DNA of 64,000 nucleotides, from the NCBI RefSeq assembly GCF_001468265.1, contig NZ_LNRZ01000003.1, positions 62,001-126,000 of the forward strand. Reading direction: 5' to 3'. Below, piece by piece: positions 43,848 to 52,715 of the stretch (position 1 is its first letter; the number at the start of each line of letters is the position of its first letter). A program made the position numbers and the translations under genes. A model generated the notes under the pieces. It ran no database searches. It had not been told where the DNA came from and saw nothing but the letters and a program-made list of their open reading frames with translations. The stretch is from Sphingopyxis sp. H050. GTDB taxonomy: Bacteria > Pseudomonadota > Alphaproteobacteria > Sphingomonadales > Sphingomonadaceae.

Positions 43848-44849
43848 GTGACTAGCCTGCCAGCGACCATGACCGCGATCGCCATCCGCGAGCCCGGCGG
43901 ACCCGATGTGCTGGTGCCCGAGACGCGGCCGGTGCCGCAGCCGGGGCCGGGCGAGGCGCTGATCCGCGTCGCCGCGGCGGGGGTCAACCGTCCCGACGTG
44001 CTCCAGCGCATGGGCGTCTATCCGCCGCCGCCGGGCGCGTCGGACCTGCCGGGGCTCGAGGTTTCGGGCACCGTCGTCGCGGTCGGGCCGGGCGACGATC
44101 CCGAACTGCTGGGGCAGGCGGTCTGCGCGCTGATCGCGGGCGGCGGCTATGCCGAATATTGCGTCGCGCCGGTCGGCAGCTGCCTGCCGGTTCCCGCGGG
44201 CTTTTCGATGGCCGAGGCGGCGGCGCTGCCCGAGACCGTCTTCACCGTCTGGCACAATCTGTTCGAGCGCGCCTATGTTCGCGAGGGCGAGACCGCGCTG
44301 GTCCACGGCGGCACCAGCGGCATCGGCACGACCGCGATCGGCCTTTGCAAACTATTCGGAATCCGGACGATCGTCACCTGCGGCAGCGCCGACAAATGCG
44401 ACGCGGCGCGCGCGCTCGGCGCCGATCTCGCCGTCGACTATTCGTCCGAGGATTATGTCGAGGCGGTGAAGGCCTTCACCGGCGGCAAGGGCGTCGAGGT
44501 GGTGCTCGACATGGTCGGCGGCGACTATGTGCCGCGCAATCTGGAGTGCCTTGCAGACGACGGCCGTCACGTCACCATCGCCTTCCAGCGCGGCGCGAAG
44601 GTCGAGATCGACATTTCGCAGCTGATGCGCCGCCGCCTGACGATGACCGGCTCGACGCTGCGCGCGCGCAGCGCCGAGTTCAAGGCGCTGCTCGCCGACG
44701 AAATCCATCGCACTTTGTGGCCGCGCCTGTCCGAAGGCGGCTGGAAGCCCGCGATGGACCAGAGCTTCCCGCTGACCGACGCCGCCGCGGCGCACGCGCG
44801 GATGCAGGCGGGCGCGCATGTCGGAAAGATCGTGCTGACGGTGGCATAA
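43848..44849 (+). CDS. NAD(P)H:quinone oxidoreductase (QOR/PIG3 type, MDR family)
   Basis: A 333-residue enzyme without zinc-binding Cys. AGVNRPDVLQRMGVYPPPPGASDLPGLEVSGTV is the MDR N-domain, and LVHGGTSGIGTTAIGLCK the NADPH loop. The group reduces quinones or enones and is a stress enzyme in animals. The GTG at 43848 follows GGGGGAATATCA and gives MTSLPATMTAI...; the ATG at 43869 would be a slightly shorter start. It is followed after 16 bases by a glutathione S-transferase gene, same strand, so both may act on electrophiles. Confidence 0.93.
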   Translation: MTSLPATMTAIAIREPGGPDVLVPETRPVPQPGPGEALIRVAAAGVNRPDVLQRMGVYPPPPGASDLPGLEVSGTVVAVGPGDDPELLGQAVCALIAGGGYAEYCVAPVGSCLPVPAGFSMAEAAALPETVFTVWHNLFERAYVREGETALVHGGTSGIGTTAIGLCKLFGIRTIVTCGSADKCDAARALGADLAVDYSSEDYVEAVKAFTGGKGVEVVLDMVGGDYVPRNLECLADDGRHVTIAFQRGAKVEIDISQLMRRRLTMTGSTLRARSAEFKALLADEIHRTLWPRLSEGGWKPAMDQSFPLTDAAAAHARMQAGAHVGKIVLTVA

Positions 44850-44865
44850 CGACGGGAGGGGTGTG

Positions 44866-45489
44866 ATGAGCGACTGGCCGATCCTTCACGAATATGCGGC
44901 GAGCGGGAATTGCTACAAGATTCGCCTGACCGCCGCGCTGCTGGAGACGCCGATCGAGCGGCGTGCATATGACATCATGAAGGGCGAGACGCGCACGCCG
45001 GACTTTCTGGCGACCGTCAACGCCAATGGCCGCATTCCGGTGCTGCAGGTCGGCGACCATTTCCTGCCCGAAAGCAACGCCGCCTGCTTCTATCTCGCGG
45101 AAGGGACGCATCTCGTCCCGCACGACCGCTTCGAGCGCGCCGACATGCTGCGCTGGATGTTCTTCGAACAATATAATCACGAGCCGAATGTCGCGACCCT
45201 GCGATTCTGGATGCGCTGGGTCGGCGAAGATAATTTCAGCGACCTCCAGCGCGCGCTCGTGCCGGTGAAGCAGGAGGCGGGCAAGGCCGCGCTGGCGCTG
45301 ATGGACGAGCATCTGGCGGAGCGTGACTGGCTGACGGGCCACGACCTCTCGCTCGCCGACATCTGCCTCTATGCCTACACGCATGTCGCCGAGGACAGCG
45401 GGCTGTTCACCCTTGCCGACTATCCGGCGGTACGGCGCTGGATCGAGCGGATCGAAGCCGAGCCGGGGTTCGTGGCGATGGAGGAGTAA
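44866..45489 (+). CDS. Glutathione S-transferase
   Basis: A 207-residue GST. The thioredoxin-fold N-domain has NCYKIRLTAALLE (with the glutathione site Tyr/Cys region), NANGRIPVL and ESNAACFYLAE (the Pro and Glu-Ser glutathione contacts). The C-domain ends LTGHDLSLADICLYAYTHVAED. GGGAGGGG precedes the ATG at 44866; the preceding GTG is a possible start. It probably forms an operon with the quinone oxidoreductase gene. Confidence 0.93.
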   Translation: MSDWPILHEYAASGNCYKIRLTAALLETPIERRAYDIMKGETRTPDFLATVNANGRIPVLQVGDHFLPESNAACFYLAEGTHLVPHDRFERADMLRWMFFEQYNHEPNVATLRFWMRWVGEDNFSDLQRALVPVKQEAGKAALALMDEHLAERDWLTGHDLSLADICLYAYTHVAEDSGLFTLADYPAVRRWIERIEAEPGFVAMEE

Positions 45490-45639
45490 CGCAAGGTCCG
45501 GAGACGAGCGAGCCCAGCCGTCGCCCCGCCAAGGCGGGGGCGACCTTGTTGGAACGTCCGCGTCCCACCCCCAAAGCCAACCTCGAATCCCCGCACTTGC
45601 CCCTTTCGCCATTCCGGCATATATCCACCGCCAATGTCC

Positions 45640-45661
45640 GGCCGCCCCGCGAGGGGCGGCC
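45640..45661 (+). promoter_or_regulatory. Strong hairpin in the leader of the trcR-type gene
   Basis: GGCCGCCCC-GCGA-GGGGCGGCC is a perfect 9-pair stem with a GCGA (GNRA) tetraloop, followed by CTTATTATTTGCGCTTTTGGAG. It lies 29 bases before the ATG at 45691 and might attenuate or stabilise the mRNA. Confidence 0.6.
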
Positions 45662-45690
45662 CTTATTATTTGCGCTTTTGGAGAGCAGTC

Positions 45691-46353
45691 ATGGCCAATG
45701 CCGATGCAACCCCGCTGATGCCGCACGCGACCGCCGCCTGGCTGGTCGACAACACCGGCCTCACCTTTGTTCAGATCGCCGAATATTGCGGCATCCACAT
45801 CCTGGAGGTTCAGGCGATCGCCGACGAGACCGCCGCGACCAAATATACCGGCCGCGATCCGGTGCGCGCGCACGAGCTGTCGATGGAAGAGATCGAAAAG
45901 GGTCAGGCCGACCCGAATTACAAGCTCAAGATGACCAAGCAGGCGCAGGACACGATCCGCCGCACCCGCGGCCCGCGCTACACCCCGGTGTCGAAGCGCC
46001 AGGACAAGCCCGACGGCATCGCCTGGATCCTGAAGAACCATCCCGAGGTGTCGGACGGCGCGATCGGCAAGCTGATCGGGACGACGCGCAATACCATCGG
46101 CGCGATCCGCGACCGCAGCCACTGGAACAGCGCGAACATCGTCCCCAAGGACCCGGTCACGCTCGGCCTCTGCTCGCAGCGCGAACTCGACGCGCTGGTG
46201 GCGAAGGCAGCGAAGAAAGCCGGCATCGCCGCGCCGACCGACAATCGCCTCGAGGGCGACCGCGAAGCGCTGCTCGAAGAGCTGCGCGCCGAGCGCAGCG
46301 CCGCCGCCGAAGCGCGCGCCGCCGAGGAAGCCGAAGCCGACAGCGAAGCCTGA
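45691..46353 (+). CDS. trcR: DUF1013/TrcR-family cell-cycle regulator
   Basis: A 220-residue protein. ATAAWLVDNTGLTFVQIAEYCGIHILEVQAIAD is a DNA-binding-like N-domain; the middle YTPVSKRQDKPDGIAWILKNHPEVSDGAIGKLIGTTRNTI is a second helix-turn-helix-like stretch; the C-terminus is a highly charged Ala/Glu tail. This matches the alphaproteobacterial DUF1013 family, which databases name after the cell-cycle transcriptional regulator TrcR (from memory). GGAGAGCAGTC precedes the ATG. It is followed after 8 bases by an MBL-fold gene. Confidence 0.88.
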   Translation: MANADATPLMPHATAAWLVDNTGLTFVQIAEYCGIHILEVQAIADETAATKYTGRDPVRAHELSMEEIEKGQADPNYKLKMTKQAQDTIRRTRGPRYTPVSKRQDKPDGIAWILKNHPEVSDGAIGKLIGTTRNTIGAIRDRSHWNSANIVPKDPVTLGLCSQRELDALVAKAAKKAGIAAPTDNRLEGDREALLEELRAERSAAAEARAAEEAEADSEA

Positions 46354-46361
46354 GGCGTCGC

Positions 46362-47513
46362 ATGTCCGGGGGGCCGGCTTCGCGCGACGACGACGATATT
46401 CCGGCGGCCAGCGGCTCGCCGGACGCCTCGCTGACGCAGGACGACAGCTTTACCGCGACCAGCCATGCGGGCCTGACCTATCCGTGGGGCGACGCCGCGC
46501 CCGGTGTGGGCGAGACGATCCGCATCGCGCCGGGCATCCGCTGGGCGCGCATTCCGATGCCGGGATCGCTCGGCCATATCAACAGCTGGCTGCTCGACGA
46601 CGCGGCCGATAACGGCGCGGACGGCGTTGCGGTCGTCGACACCGGCATCTGCCTCACCATGTGCTCGGACGCGTGGAAGGCGCTTTATGCCGGGGCGCTG
46701 AAGGATACGCGCATCACGCGGGTCATCGGCACGCACCTCCATCCCGATCATATCGGCCTGGCCGGCTGGATCGCGAAGAAGCAGGGCGTGAAGCTGTGGA
46801 TGACGCGCGGGGAGATGCTGACCGCGCGCGCAATCGTCGCCGATTCGTCGGACACGACGCCCGACGAGGTGCTCGCGCAGTCGCGCGCCGCGGGCTGGGA
46901 CGAGGAGGCGATCGAGACGCAGCGCGCGCGCGGCTGGAACATGTTCCAGCGGATGATCTTTGCGCTGCCGCGGTCCTATGTGCGGATTTGCGACGGCGAG
47001 ACACTCGACATGGGCGGGCACCGGTGGCGCGTCGTCACCGGATCGGGGCACAGCCCCGAACATGCGTGCCTGTGGAACGAGCGCGAGGGCGTTCTGGTCT
47101 CGGGCGATCAGGTGCTGCCGCGGATCAGCTCGAACGTGTCGGTCAACATCACCGAGCCCGACGCCGATCCGCTCGGCGAATGGCTCGCCTCGATCGACAA
47201 GCTGATCGCGACGATCCCCGGCGACGTCGTGACCTGCCCCGCGCACGGCCAGCCGTTCCGCGGGCTGCACGTCCGCCTGATGGCGCTGCGCGACGAGCAT
47301 CGCATGCGGCTCTACAATCTGTCCGAGGCGATCGCGAAGGCGCCGATGCGCGCGGTCGACAGTTTTCCGATGCTGTTCAACCGGAAGATCGGCCCGGAAC
47401 AGCTCGGCATGGCGACGGGCGAAGCCTTCGCGCATCTAAAGCGGCTTGAAGTCGAAGGCCGCGTCCAGCGCGAAGACCGCGACGGCGTCTGGTGGTATCA
47501 CGGGGTGGCCTAA
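46362..47513 (+). CDS. MBL-fold metallo-hydrolase
   Basis: A 383-residue zinc hydrolase. THLHPDHIG is the HxHxDH motif, VTGSGHSPEH gives the next His, SGDQVLPRI the bridging Asp, and CPAHGQPFRG the last His. The C-terminal EAFAHLKRLEVEGRVQREDRDGVWWY looks like the winged-helix end of LACTB2-like enzymes. The ATG at 46362 sits 8 bases after the trcR-type stop, so they may be coupled. LACTB2 relatives are nucleases or esterases; the activity here is unknown. Confidence 0.92.
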   Translation: MSGGPASRDDDDIPAASGSPDASLTQDDSFTATSHAGLTYPWGDAAPGVGETIRIAPGIRWARIPMPGSLGHINSWLLDDAADNGADGVAVVDTGICLTMCSDAWKALYAGALKDTRITRVIGTHLHPDHIGLAGWIAKKQGVKLWMTRGEMLTARAIVADSSDTTPDEVLAQSRAAGWDEEAIETQRARGWNMFQRMIFALPRSYVRICDGETLDMGGHRWRVVTGSGHSPEHACLWNEREGVLVSGDQVLPRISSNVSVNITEPDADPLGEWLASIDKLIATIPGDVVTCPAHGQPFRGLHVRLMALRDEHRMRLYNLSEAIAKAPMRAVDSFPMLFNRKIGPEQLGMATGEAFAHLKRLEVEGRVQREDRDGVWWYHGVA

Positions 47514-47559
47514 GGCTCCGCGCCGACGCCCGCTTTTGGGGTAGATTCGAGACCAGCCC

Positions 47560-48366
47560 TTACAACTCCCCGCCCAGCGCGCCGTATTTCGCTTCGAACC
47601 CGGCCTTGTCGCCGCGGGCGAGGTAGCCGGCCTGGTCGACAATTGCGTCGCGTGCGATGCGGCCCTGGAAGGCGCCGAGTTGGGGGTCGATGGCCGCGAC
47701 GTCGGCGTCGGTCCAGTCGGCGATCTGCTGGAAACTGGTCACGCCGAGGCCGTTCAGCAGCACGACCATCTTGGGGCCGACGCCCTTCAGCAGTTGCAGA
47801 TTGTCGCTCGTGGTGGCGGGCGCCGCCGCCGGTTCCGGTGTCGCAACGACTTCGGGAACCGGTTCGGGCGCCGGCGGCGGAACCGTGGGCTCCTCGGGTG
47901 CGATCGCCGCGGGTTCGGGCTCTGGTTCCGGGGCTGGTGCAGGCTCGGGCTGCGGCTCGGGCTCAGGCTCTGGCTCTGCCGGAACGGGGGCTTCGGCGAC
48001 CGGTTCCGCGGGAACGGTCGGCTCTTCCGGAATCTCGGCGACCGGTTCGGGTTCAGGAGCGGGGTCCGGAACCGGTTCGGGTTCGGGCGCAGGCGGCGCT
48101 TCGGCGACGGGTTCCGGCGCAGGGGGCGGCGGAGGAGGAGCGGCGGCGACAGGTGCGGGCGCCGGTTCCCTGGGTTTGAAACGCGCGGGTTCGGCGGCGA
48201 TGATTTCGGGCTTCACCGCTTCCAAGGGCTTGCGCGGTTCGGCGGGCGGGGCGGCCGGGGTTTCGATTTCCTGCGGCGCCCTGCGGCCGAAGAGGAGCCA
48301 CAACAGCACCACCGCGACGACGAGGCCGACGACTGCGATGATCCAATTTTCCTGAAGCCACGCCAT
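47560..48366 (-). CDS. Membrane-anchored Pro/Glu-rich protein with helix-hairpin-helix domain
   Basis: A 268-residue protein. One N-terminal helix (NWIIAVVGLVVAVVLLWLLF) anchors it; residues 35-190 are a low-complexity Pro-Glu-Ala spacer (EPEPEPQPEPAP and similar); the last 70 residues have NLQLLKGVGPKMVVLLNGLGVTSFQQIADWT, a helix-hairpin-helix fold of the type found in predicted DNA-binding or scaffold proteins. The coding DNA of the spacer is strongly repetitive. I know no function for this layout in this group. Confidence 0.85.
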   Translation of the reverse strand: MAWLQENWIIAVVGLVVAVVLLWLLFGRRAPQEIETPAAPPAEPRKPLEAVKPEIIAAEPARFKPREPAPAPVAAAPPPPPPAPEPVAEAPPAPEPEPVPDPAPEPEPVAEIPEEPTVPAEPVAEAPVPAEPEPEPEPQPEPAPAPEPEPEPAAIAPEEPTVPPPAPEPVPEVVATPEPAAAPATTSDNLQLLKGVGPKMVVLLNGLGVTSFQQIADWTDADVAAIDPQLGAFQGRIARDAIVDQAGYLARGDKAGFEAKYGALGGEL

Positions 48367-48447
48367 TCAATTCGCTCCCTGTCTGTGTGCTCGCGCGGCA
48401 GCGGGAGCCCAGAGCGTTCAAAGGCGGCTGGCGCAATTTCGCTCTGG

Positions 48448-48467
48448 GTCCCCGCCTTCGCGGGGAC
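48448..48467. repeat. Short family E hairpin
   Basis: GTCCCCGC-CTTC-GCGGGGAC is an 8-pair stem in the gap between the Pro/Glu-rich protein gene and purD. It is a fragment of the longer elements at 2.4 and 23.5 kb. Confidence 0.7.
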
Positions 48468-48529
48468 ACATGATGGGGATGCAAATATCCGGCGGGTCGC
48501 TGGCCGTCCAGTCCGGTGGCCAGGTTGCC

Positions 48530-49807
48530 CTATTTCGCCTCGCGCGCGACCTCGCGCCAGCCGATATCGCGGCGGCAAAAACCGCTTGGGAAATCGAGCT
48601 TGTCGACCGCGGCATAGGCGCGCGCCTGCGCTTCGGTGACGCTCTTGCCCGTCGCGGTGACGTTGAGAACGCGGCCGCCCGCGGCTACCAAGGTGCGATC
48701 CTCGCGCGCGGTGCCGGCGTGGAAGACGCGCACGCCGCCCGCCTCGGCATCGGCGATGCGGCGGATCGCGCCCCCCTTTTCGGGCGTGCCCGGATAGCCG
48801 TTCGCCGCCATCACGACCGTGAGGGCATAGTCATGCGCGAAGGTCGGGGCGTCGGCGGTGGCGATGGCGCCGGTCGCCGCGGCGTGGAGCAGCGCGGCGA
48901 AATCGCCCCGGAAGCGCATCATCAGCACCTGGCATTCGGGGTCGCCGAAGCGGCAGTTATACTCGATCAGCTTCGGGCCTTCGTCCGTCAGCATCAGCCC
49001 GGCGAACAGCACGCCGACATAAGGCGTGCCCTCCGCGGCGAGCGTCGCCACCGTCGGACGGATGATGCGGTCCATGACGGCGGCTTCGAGCTCGGCGGTG
49101 AGCACGGGGGCGGGGCTGTACGCGCCCATGCCGCCGGTGTTCGGACCCGTGTCGCCGTCGCCGACGCGCTTGTGGTCCTGCGCGCTGCCGAAGGCGATGA
49201 CGTCGGTCCCGTCGGAGAGCGCGAAGAAGCTCGCCTCTTCGCCGGTCATGAATTCCTCGATCACCACCTCGGCGCCCGCGCTGCCGAAGGCGCCGTCGAA
49301 CATATGCTCGATCGCCGCCTCGGCCTCGGTCCGCGTCTCGGCGATGATCACGCCCTTGCCCGCGGCCAAGCCGTCGGCCTTGATCACGACGGGGATTGCA
49401 AAGCCTTCGAGCACCGCGCGCGCTTCCTCGGCGCTGGTGCAGCGAACGTATCCGGCGGTCGGGATACCGGCGCGCGCGCACAGATCCTTGGTGAAGCCCT
49501 TCGATCCCTCGAGCCGCGCGGCGGCGGCGCTGGGGCCGAAGGCGGGGATGCCGATCTCGCGGAGGCGGTCGGCGAGGCCCGCGACGAGCGGCGCTTCGGG
49601 GCCGACGACGACGAAGTCGATCGCATGCGCCTTCACGAAGGCGATCAGCCCGTCGATATCGTCGGCGGCGACAGGCACGCATTCGGCATATATCTCGATC
49701 CCCGGGTTGCCGGGCGCGGCATAGAGCTTGGCGCAACTCGGCGATTGTGCCAGTTGCCAGGCTAACGCATGTTCGCGGCCACCAGAGCCCACCAGCAGGA
49801 TATTCAT
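48530..49807 (-). CDS. purD: Phosphoribosylamine-glycine ligase
   Basis: A 425-residue ATP-grasp enzyme joining phosphoribosylamine and glycine in purine synthesis. [17 protein letters not shown] is the N-domain; [33 protein letters not shown] and [12 protein letters not shown] are the ATP-grasp signatures. The start ATG (49805-49807) shares the CATG with the divergent xseA ATG; its AAGGGA ribosome site is inside the xseA coding region. The longer frame (to 49927) is rejected because purD proteins start with M-K/N-ILLVG. Confidence 0.97.
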   Translation of the reverse strand: MNILLVGSGGREHALAWQLAQSPSCAKLYAAPGNPGIEIYAECVPVAADDIDGLIAFVKAHAIDFVVVGPEAPLVAGLADRLREIGIPAFGPSAAAARLEGSKGFTKDLCARAGIPTAGYVRCTSAEEARAVLEGFAIPVVIKADGLAAGKGVIIAETRTEAEAAIEHMFDGAFGSAGAEVVIEEFMTGEEASFFALSDGTDVIAFGSAQDHKRVGDGDTGPNTGGMGAYSPAPVLTAELEAAVMDRIIRPTVATLAAEGTPYVGVLFAGLMLTDEGPKLIEYNCRFGDPECQVLMMRFRGDFAALLHAAATGAIATADAPTFAHDYALTVVMAANGYPGTPEKGGAIRRIADAEAGGVRVFHAGTAREDRTLVAAGGRVLNVTATGKSVTEAQARAYAAVDKLDFPSGFCRRDIGWREVAREAK

Positions 49808-51242
49808 GTCAGTCCCTTTTCCCGATCCGGCGTCCGACGATGGCACCGAAGCGCGGCTGTTAGCCGAGGCGGTGCCGGGGGACAATGCACCCGCCCTGTC
49901 GGTCAGCCAATTATCCGCAGCGATCAAGCGGACCGTAGAGGACGGTTTCGCCCGTGTCCGCGTGCGCGGCGAGCTGTCGGGGGCGAAACGCGCCGCGTCG
50001 GGGCATTTCTATGCCGCGCTGAAGGACGACAATGCGCTCATCGACATGGTGATGTGGAAGGGGCAGGCGGGCCGCCTCGCCTTCCGGCCCGAGGACGGGA
50101 TCGAGGTGATCGCGACCGGCAAGCTCACCACCTATCCGGGGCGCTCGAAATATCAGCTCGTCGTCGACACGCTCGAGGTCGCGGGCGAAGGCGCGCTGAT
50201 GCTGCTCTTCGAGAAGCTGAAGGCGCGGCTGGGCGGCGAGGGGCTGTTCGACCAGACACGCAAGCAGCCGCTGCCCTATCTGCCGCAGGTCATCGGCGTC
50301 GTCACCTCGCCGACCGGCGCGGTGATCCGCGACATATTGCACCGCCTGGCCGATCGCTGCCCGACGCGCGTGATCGTGTGGCCGGTGCTGGTGCAGGGCG
50401 AGGGCGCGGCAGCGCAGGTCGCCAATGCCGTGCGCGGGTTCGATGCGCTGGCGCCCGGCGGGCCGGTGCCGCGGCCCGATCTGGTGATCGTGGCGCGCGG
50501 CGGCGGGTCGATCGAGGATCTGTGGGCCTTCAACGAAGAGGTGGTCGTGCGCGCGATCGCCGATTGCCGCATCCCGACGATCAGCGCGGTCGGGCACGAG
50601 ACCGACGTGACGCTTGCCGACTATGTCGCGGACGTGCGCGCGCCGACGCCGACCGCGGCCGCCGAGATGGCGGTGCCGGTGCGCGCCGAGTTGCAGGCGC
50701 AGCTTGCGACATGGCAGGGGCGGATGATCGGCGCGGCGAACCGCCAGCAGGCCTTGCGCAGCGAGCGGCTGGCGGCGCTGGCGCGGCACCTGCCCCGGCG
50801 CGAGGCGCTCTATGCGCCGCAGCGCCAGCGGCTCGACGACAATGGCGAGCGGCTCGACCGGGCGCAGCGGTATCGGCTGGGCGTGGTCGCCGAGCGGCTG
50901 GCGACGCGCTCGGAGGCGCTGCGGCCGGCGCTGCTCGAACGGCGCTGGGACCGCGACCGCGCGAAGCTGGAAGGGCTGGGGCGCTTGCTCGACTCGCTCG
51001 ATCCGCGCGCGCTGCTGTCGCGTGGCTATGCGATGGTGCGCGATGGCGAAGGCGCGATCGTGACGACCGCGGCGAAGGCGCGCGGCGCCGGGCATCTGCG
51101 GCTGCAATTCGCCGACGGCGAGGTGCCGGTTGCCGTGAGTGACGGCGGTCAGACTTTGCCTCCCGCCGCGCCGAAGCCGGCTCGCAAGCAACCCCCCGCG
51201 GCGCCGGGCGCGACGGGCCGGGGGCAGGGCGAGCTTTTCTGA
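49806..51242 (+). CDS. xseA: Exodeoxyribonuclease VII large subunit
   Basis: A 478-residue nuclease subunit acting on single-stranded DNA with Xse[31 protein letters not shown] is the OB-fold start; [23 protein letters not shown] and [17 protein letters not shown] are core signatures; [26 protein letters not shown] closes the catalytic domain. The ATG at 49806 overlaps the divergent purD start. Alternatives inside the first 30 codons (for example a GTG in AVPGDN) would avoid the overlap. The Pro/Ala-rich C-terminus is normal. Confidence 0.94.
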   Translation: MSVPFPDPASDDGTEARLLAEAVPGDNAPALSVSQLSAAIKRTVEDGFARVRVRGELSGAKRAASGHFYAALKDDNALIDMVMWKGQAGRLAFRPEDGIEVIATGKLTTYPGRSKYQLVVDTLEVAGEGALMLLFEKLKARLGGEGLFDQTRKQPLPYLPQVIGVVTSPTGAVIRDILHRLADRCPTRVIVWPVLVQGEGAAAQVANAVRGFDALAPGGPVPRPDLVIVARGGGSIEDLWAFNEEVVVRAIADCRIPTISAVGHETDVTLADYVADVRAPTPTAAAEMAVPVRAELQAQLATWQGRMIGAANRQQALRSERLAALARHLPRREALYAPQRQRLDDNGERLDRAQRYRLGVVAERLATRSEALRPALLERRWDRDRAKLEGLGRLLDSLDPRALLSRGYAMVRDGEGAIVTTAAKARGAGHLRLQFADGEVPVAVSDGGQTLPPAAPKPARKQPPAAPGATGRGQGELF

Positions 51243-51317
51243 TCGGGCTGGGGTGGCCGAAAGCGGCGCAGCTGCTATATTGCGTGCAATGACTTACGCT
51301 TCGATGGACCCGAAACC

Positions 51318-51524
51318 ATGCTGATCGCCAGCCGCAACCGCCTTGCCCGCCTGCACTATGGACCCAATGGGTTCCGCGTTCTGGCGCCCGGCGACCACGT
51401 GCTGTGCGCGGTGAGCGGGGTGCCGATCGGGCTCGACGAGCTCCGCTATTGGTCGGTCGCGCGGCAGGAGCCCTATGCGACCGCCGCCCTTTCGGTACAG
51501 GCTGCGCTCGACGCCAAGGCATGA
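51318..51524 (+). CDS. DUF2093-family protein
   Basis: A 68-residue protein. ARLHYGPNGFRVLAPGDHVLCAVSGVPIGLDELRYWSVARQEPY matches the DUF2093 pattern (F-V-PGD-V-CAV-G--I-LDELRYWS---QE-Y). Function unknown. It stands between xseA and the M23 peptidase gene; its TGA overlaps the next ATG (ATGA). Confidence 0.9.
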   Translation: MLIASRNRLARLHYGPNGFRVLAPGDHVLCAVSGVPIGLDELRYWSVARQEPYATAALSVQAALDAKA

Positions 51525-52450
51525 AGCGCGCGTACCGGCCGCGCCTGGCCGCGGTCCTGCCCCTGATGATGCTTGCCGCCGGTTGCGTGCCGCCTGCCGC
51601 GCCGGTCGATGCGCCCCACACGCCGCGCCCCGGGCCGCGCCCCGCCGCCAGCGTCCCGCCGCCAACCGCACCCTTGCCGCCGCTGCGCACCGATTTTGCA
51701 TTGCGCGGCGTGCCCGAGCAGGGCGCGATCCTGATCGGGCAGGCGCCGGCGGGGACGCGCAGCCTGACGCTCGACGGCAGGCCGCTCGCAGTCGCACCCG
51801 ACGGCGGCTTCCTGATGGCGTTCGACCGCGATGCCGGGCCGACGGCGCTGCTCGCGGTGACGCTTGCCGACGGCCGGAGCGCCGAGCGGGTGCTGAGCGT
51901 CGCACCGGGCAGCTGGCGGATCGAATATATCAACGCGCCCTATCGCGGCAGCGCGGCGAGCGACGCCGATTTCGAACGCCGCCGGCCGGCCGAGCTGGCG
52001 CAGATCGCCGCAGCGCGCGCTGTCGCGGTCGAGTCCGACGGCTGGCGGCAGGCGTTTCGCTGGCCGGTGACCGGGCGGCTGTCGGGCTTTTTCGGGTCGC
52101 AGCGCGGCTATCAGGGCAAGCCCGGCACCTATCATGGCGGCACCGATATCGCGGTGCCCGCCGGCACGCCCTTCGTCGCGCCCGCCGACGGCGTGGTGAC
52201 GCTCGCGGCGACGGCGCCTTTCACACTCGAGGGCAATCTGCTGATCGTCGATCATGGCATGGGGCTGAGCAGCGCCTTCCTGCATTGCCAGCGGCTCGAC
52301 GTGAAGGTCGGCGACCGCGTCGTGCAGGGCCAGCGGCTTGGAACCGTCGGCCGGACCGGGCGCGCGACGGGCCCCCACATGCATTGGGGCCTCAAATGGC
52401 ACGATGCCCGGCTCGACCCCGGAAAGCTGGCCGGACCCATCGGCAGCTGA
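51521..52450 (+). CDS. M23-family metallopeptidase, lipoprotein
   Basis: A 309-residue envelope peptidase. The lipobox LAAGC (Cys22) is followed by a long Pro/Ala linker. The LytM domain, from GRLSGFFGSQRGYQG, carries YHGGTDIAVPAG and GPHMHWG, the zinc-binding HxxxD and HxH motifs, with FLHC between. All metal ligands are present, so it is probably an active peptidoglycan hydrolase. The ATG at 51521 overlaps the DUF2093 stop. Confidence 0.94.
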   Translation: MKRAYRPRLAAVLPLMMLAAGCVPPAAPVDAPHTPRPGPRPAASVPPPTAPLPPLRTDFALRGVPEQGAILIGQAPAGTRSLTLDGRPLAVAPDGGFLMAFDRDAGPTALLAVTLADGRSAERVLSVAPGSWRIEYINAPYRGSAASDADFERRRPAELAQIAAARAVAVESDGWRQAFRWPVTGRLSGFFGSQRGYQGKPGTYHGGTDIAVPAGTPFVAPADGVVTLAATAPFTLEGNLLIVDHGMGLSSAFLHCQRLDVKVGDRVVQGQRLGTVGRTGRATGPHMHWGLKWHDARLDPGKLAGPIGS

Positions 52451-52463
52451 GCCCCATCGCAGG

Positions 52464-52499
52464 CGCGACATTTTGTTTCCCCTGAAACAAAATGTCGCG
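52464..52499. terminator. 16-pair perfect hairpin after the M23 gene
   Basis: CGCGACATTTTGTTTC and its exact complement flank a CCCT loop, 13 bases after the stop. There is no T-tract after it, but AAACAAAATG pairs within the stem, so it may still terminate or insulate. The arms contain ATGTCGCG, which recurs at 52524. Confidence 0.65.
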
Positions 52500-52715
52500 G
52501 ATTGTGCAGTGCAACCGCCTTGTATGTCGCGGAATCCCGCAGTTGTTGCAAATACGTCACAATGGCATCCGAAACCGCCGGGCGCCGGGCAAATTCCCTT
52601 TACTCAACATGAATGAGCGATCATCCCGCGTGCTATCGGGGCATCTGTGCGTCGGCACTTCGCCGGCGCCATGGGGGCCCAGGTAACATCACCATCAGTA
52701 GCAAGGGACTGCACT
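52500..52715 (+). promoter_or_regulatory. Upstream region of the TonB receptor gene
   Basis: About 216 bases without a gene. ATGTCGCGGA at 52492-52501 and again at 52524-52533 forms a direct repeat with 32-base spacing, and the inverted copy is in the hairpin at 52464. GTTGTTGCAAATACGTCACAATGG follows. I see no certain -35/-10 pair. Start codon choice for the receptor: GTG at 52716 after AAGGGACTGCACT. Confidence 0.5.
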
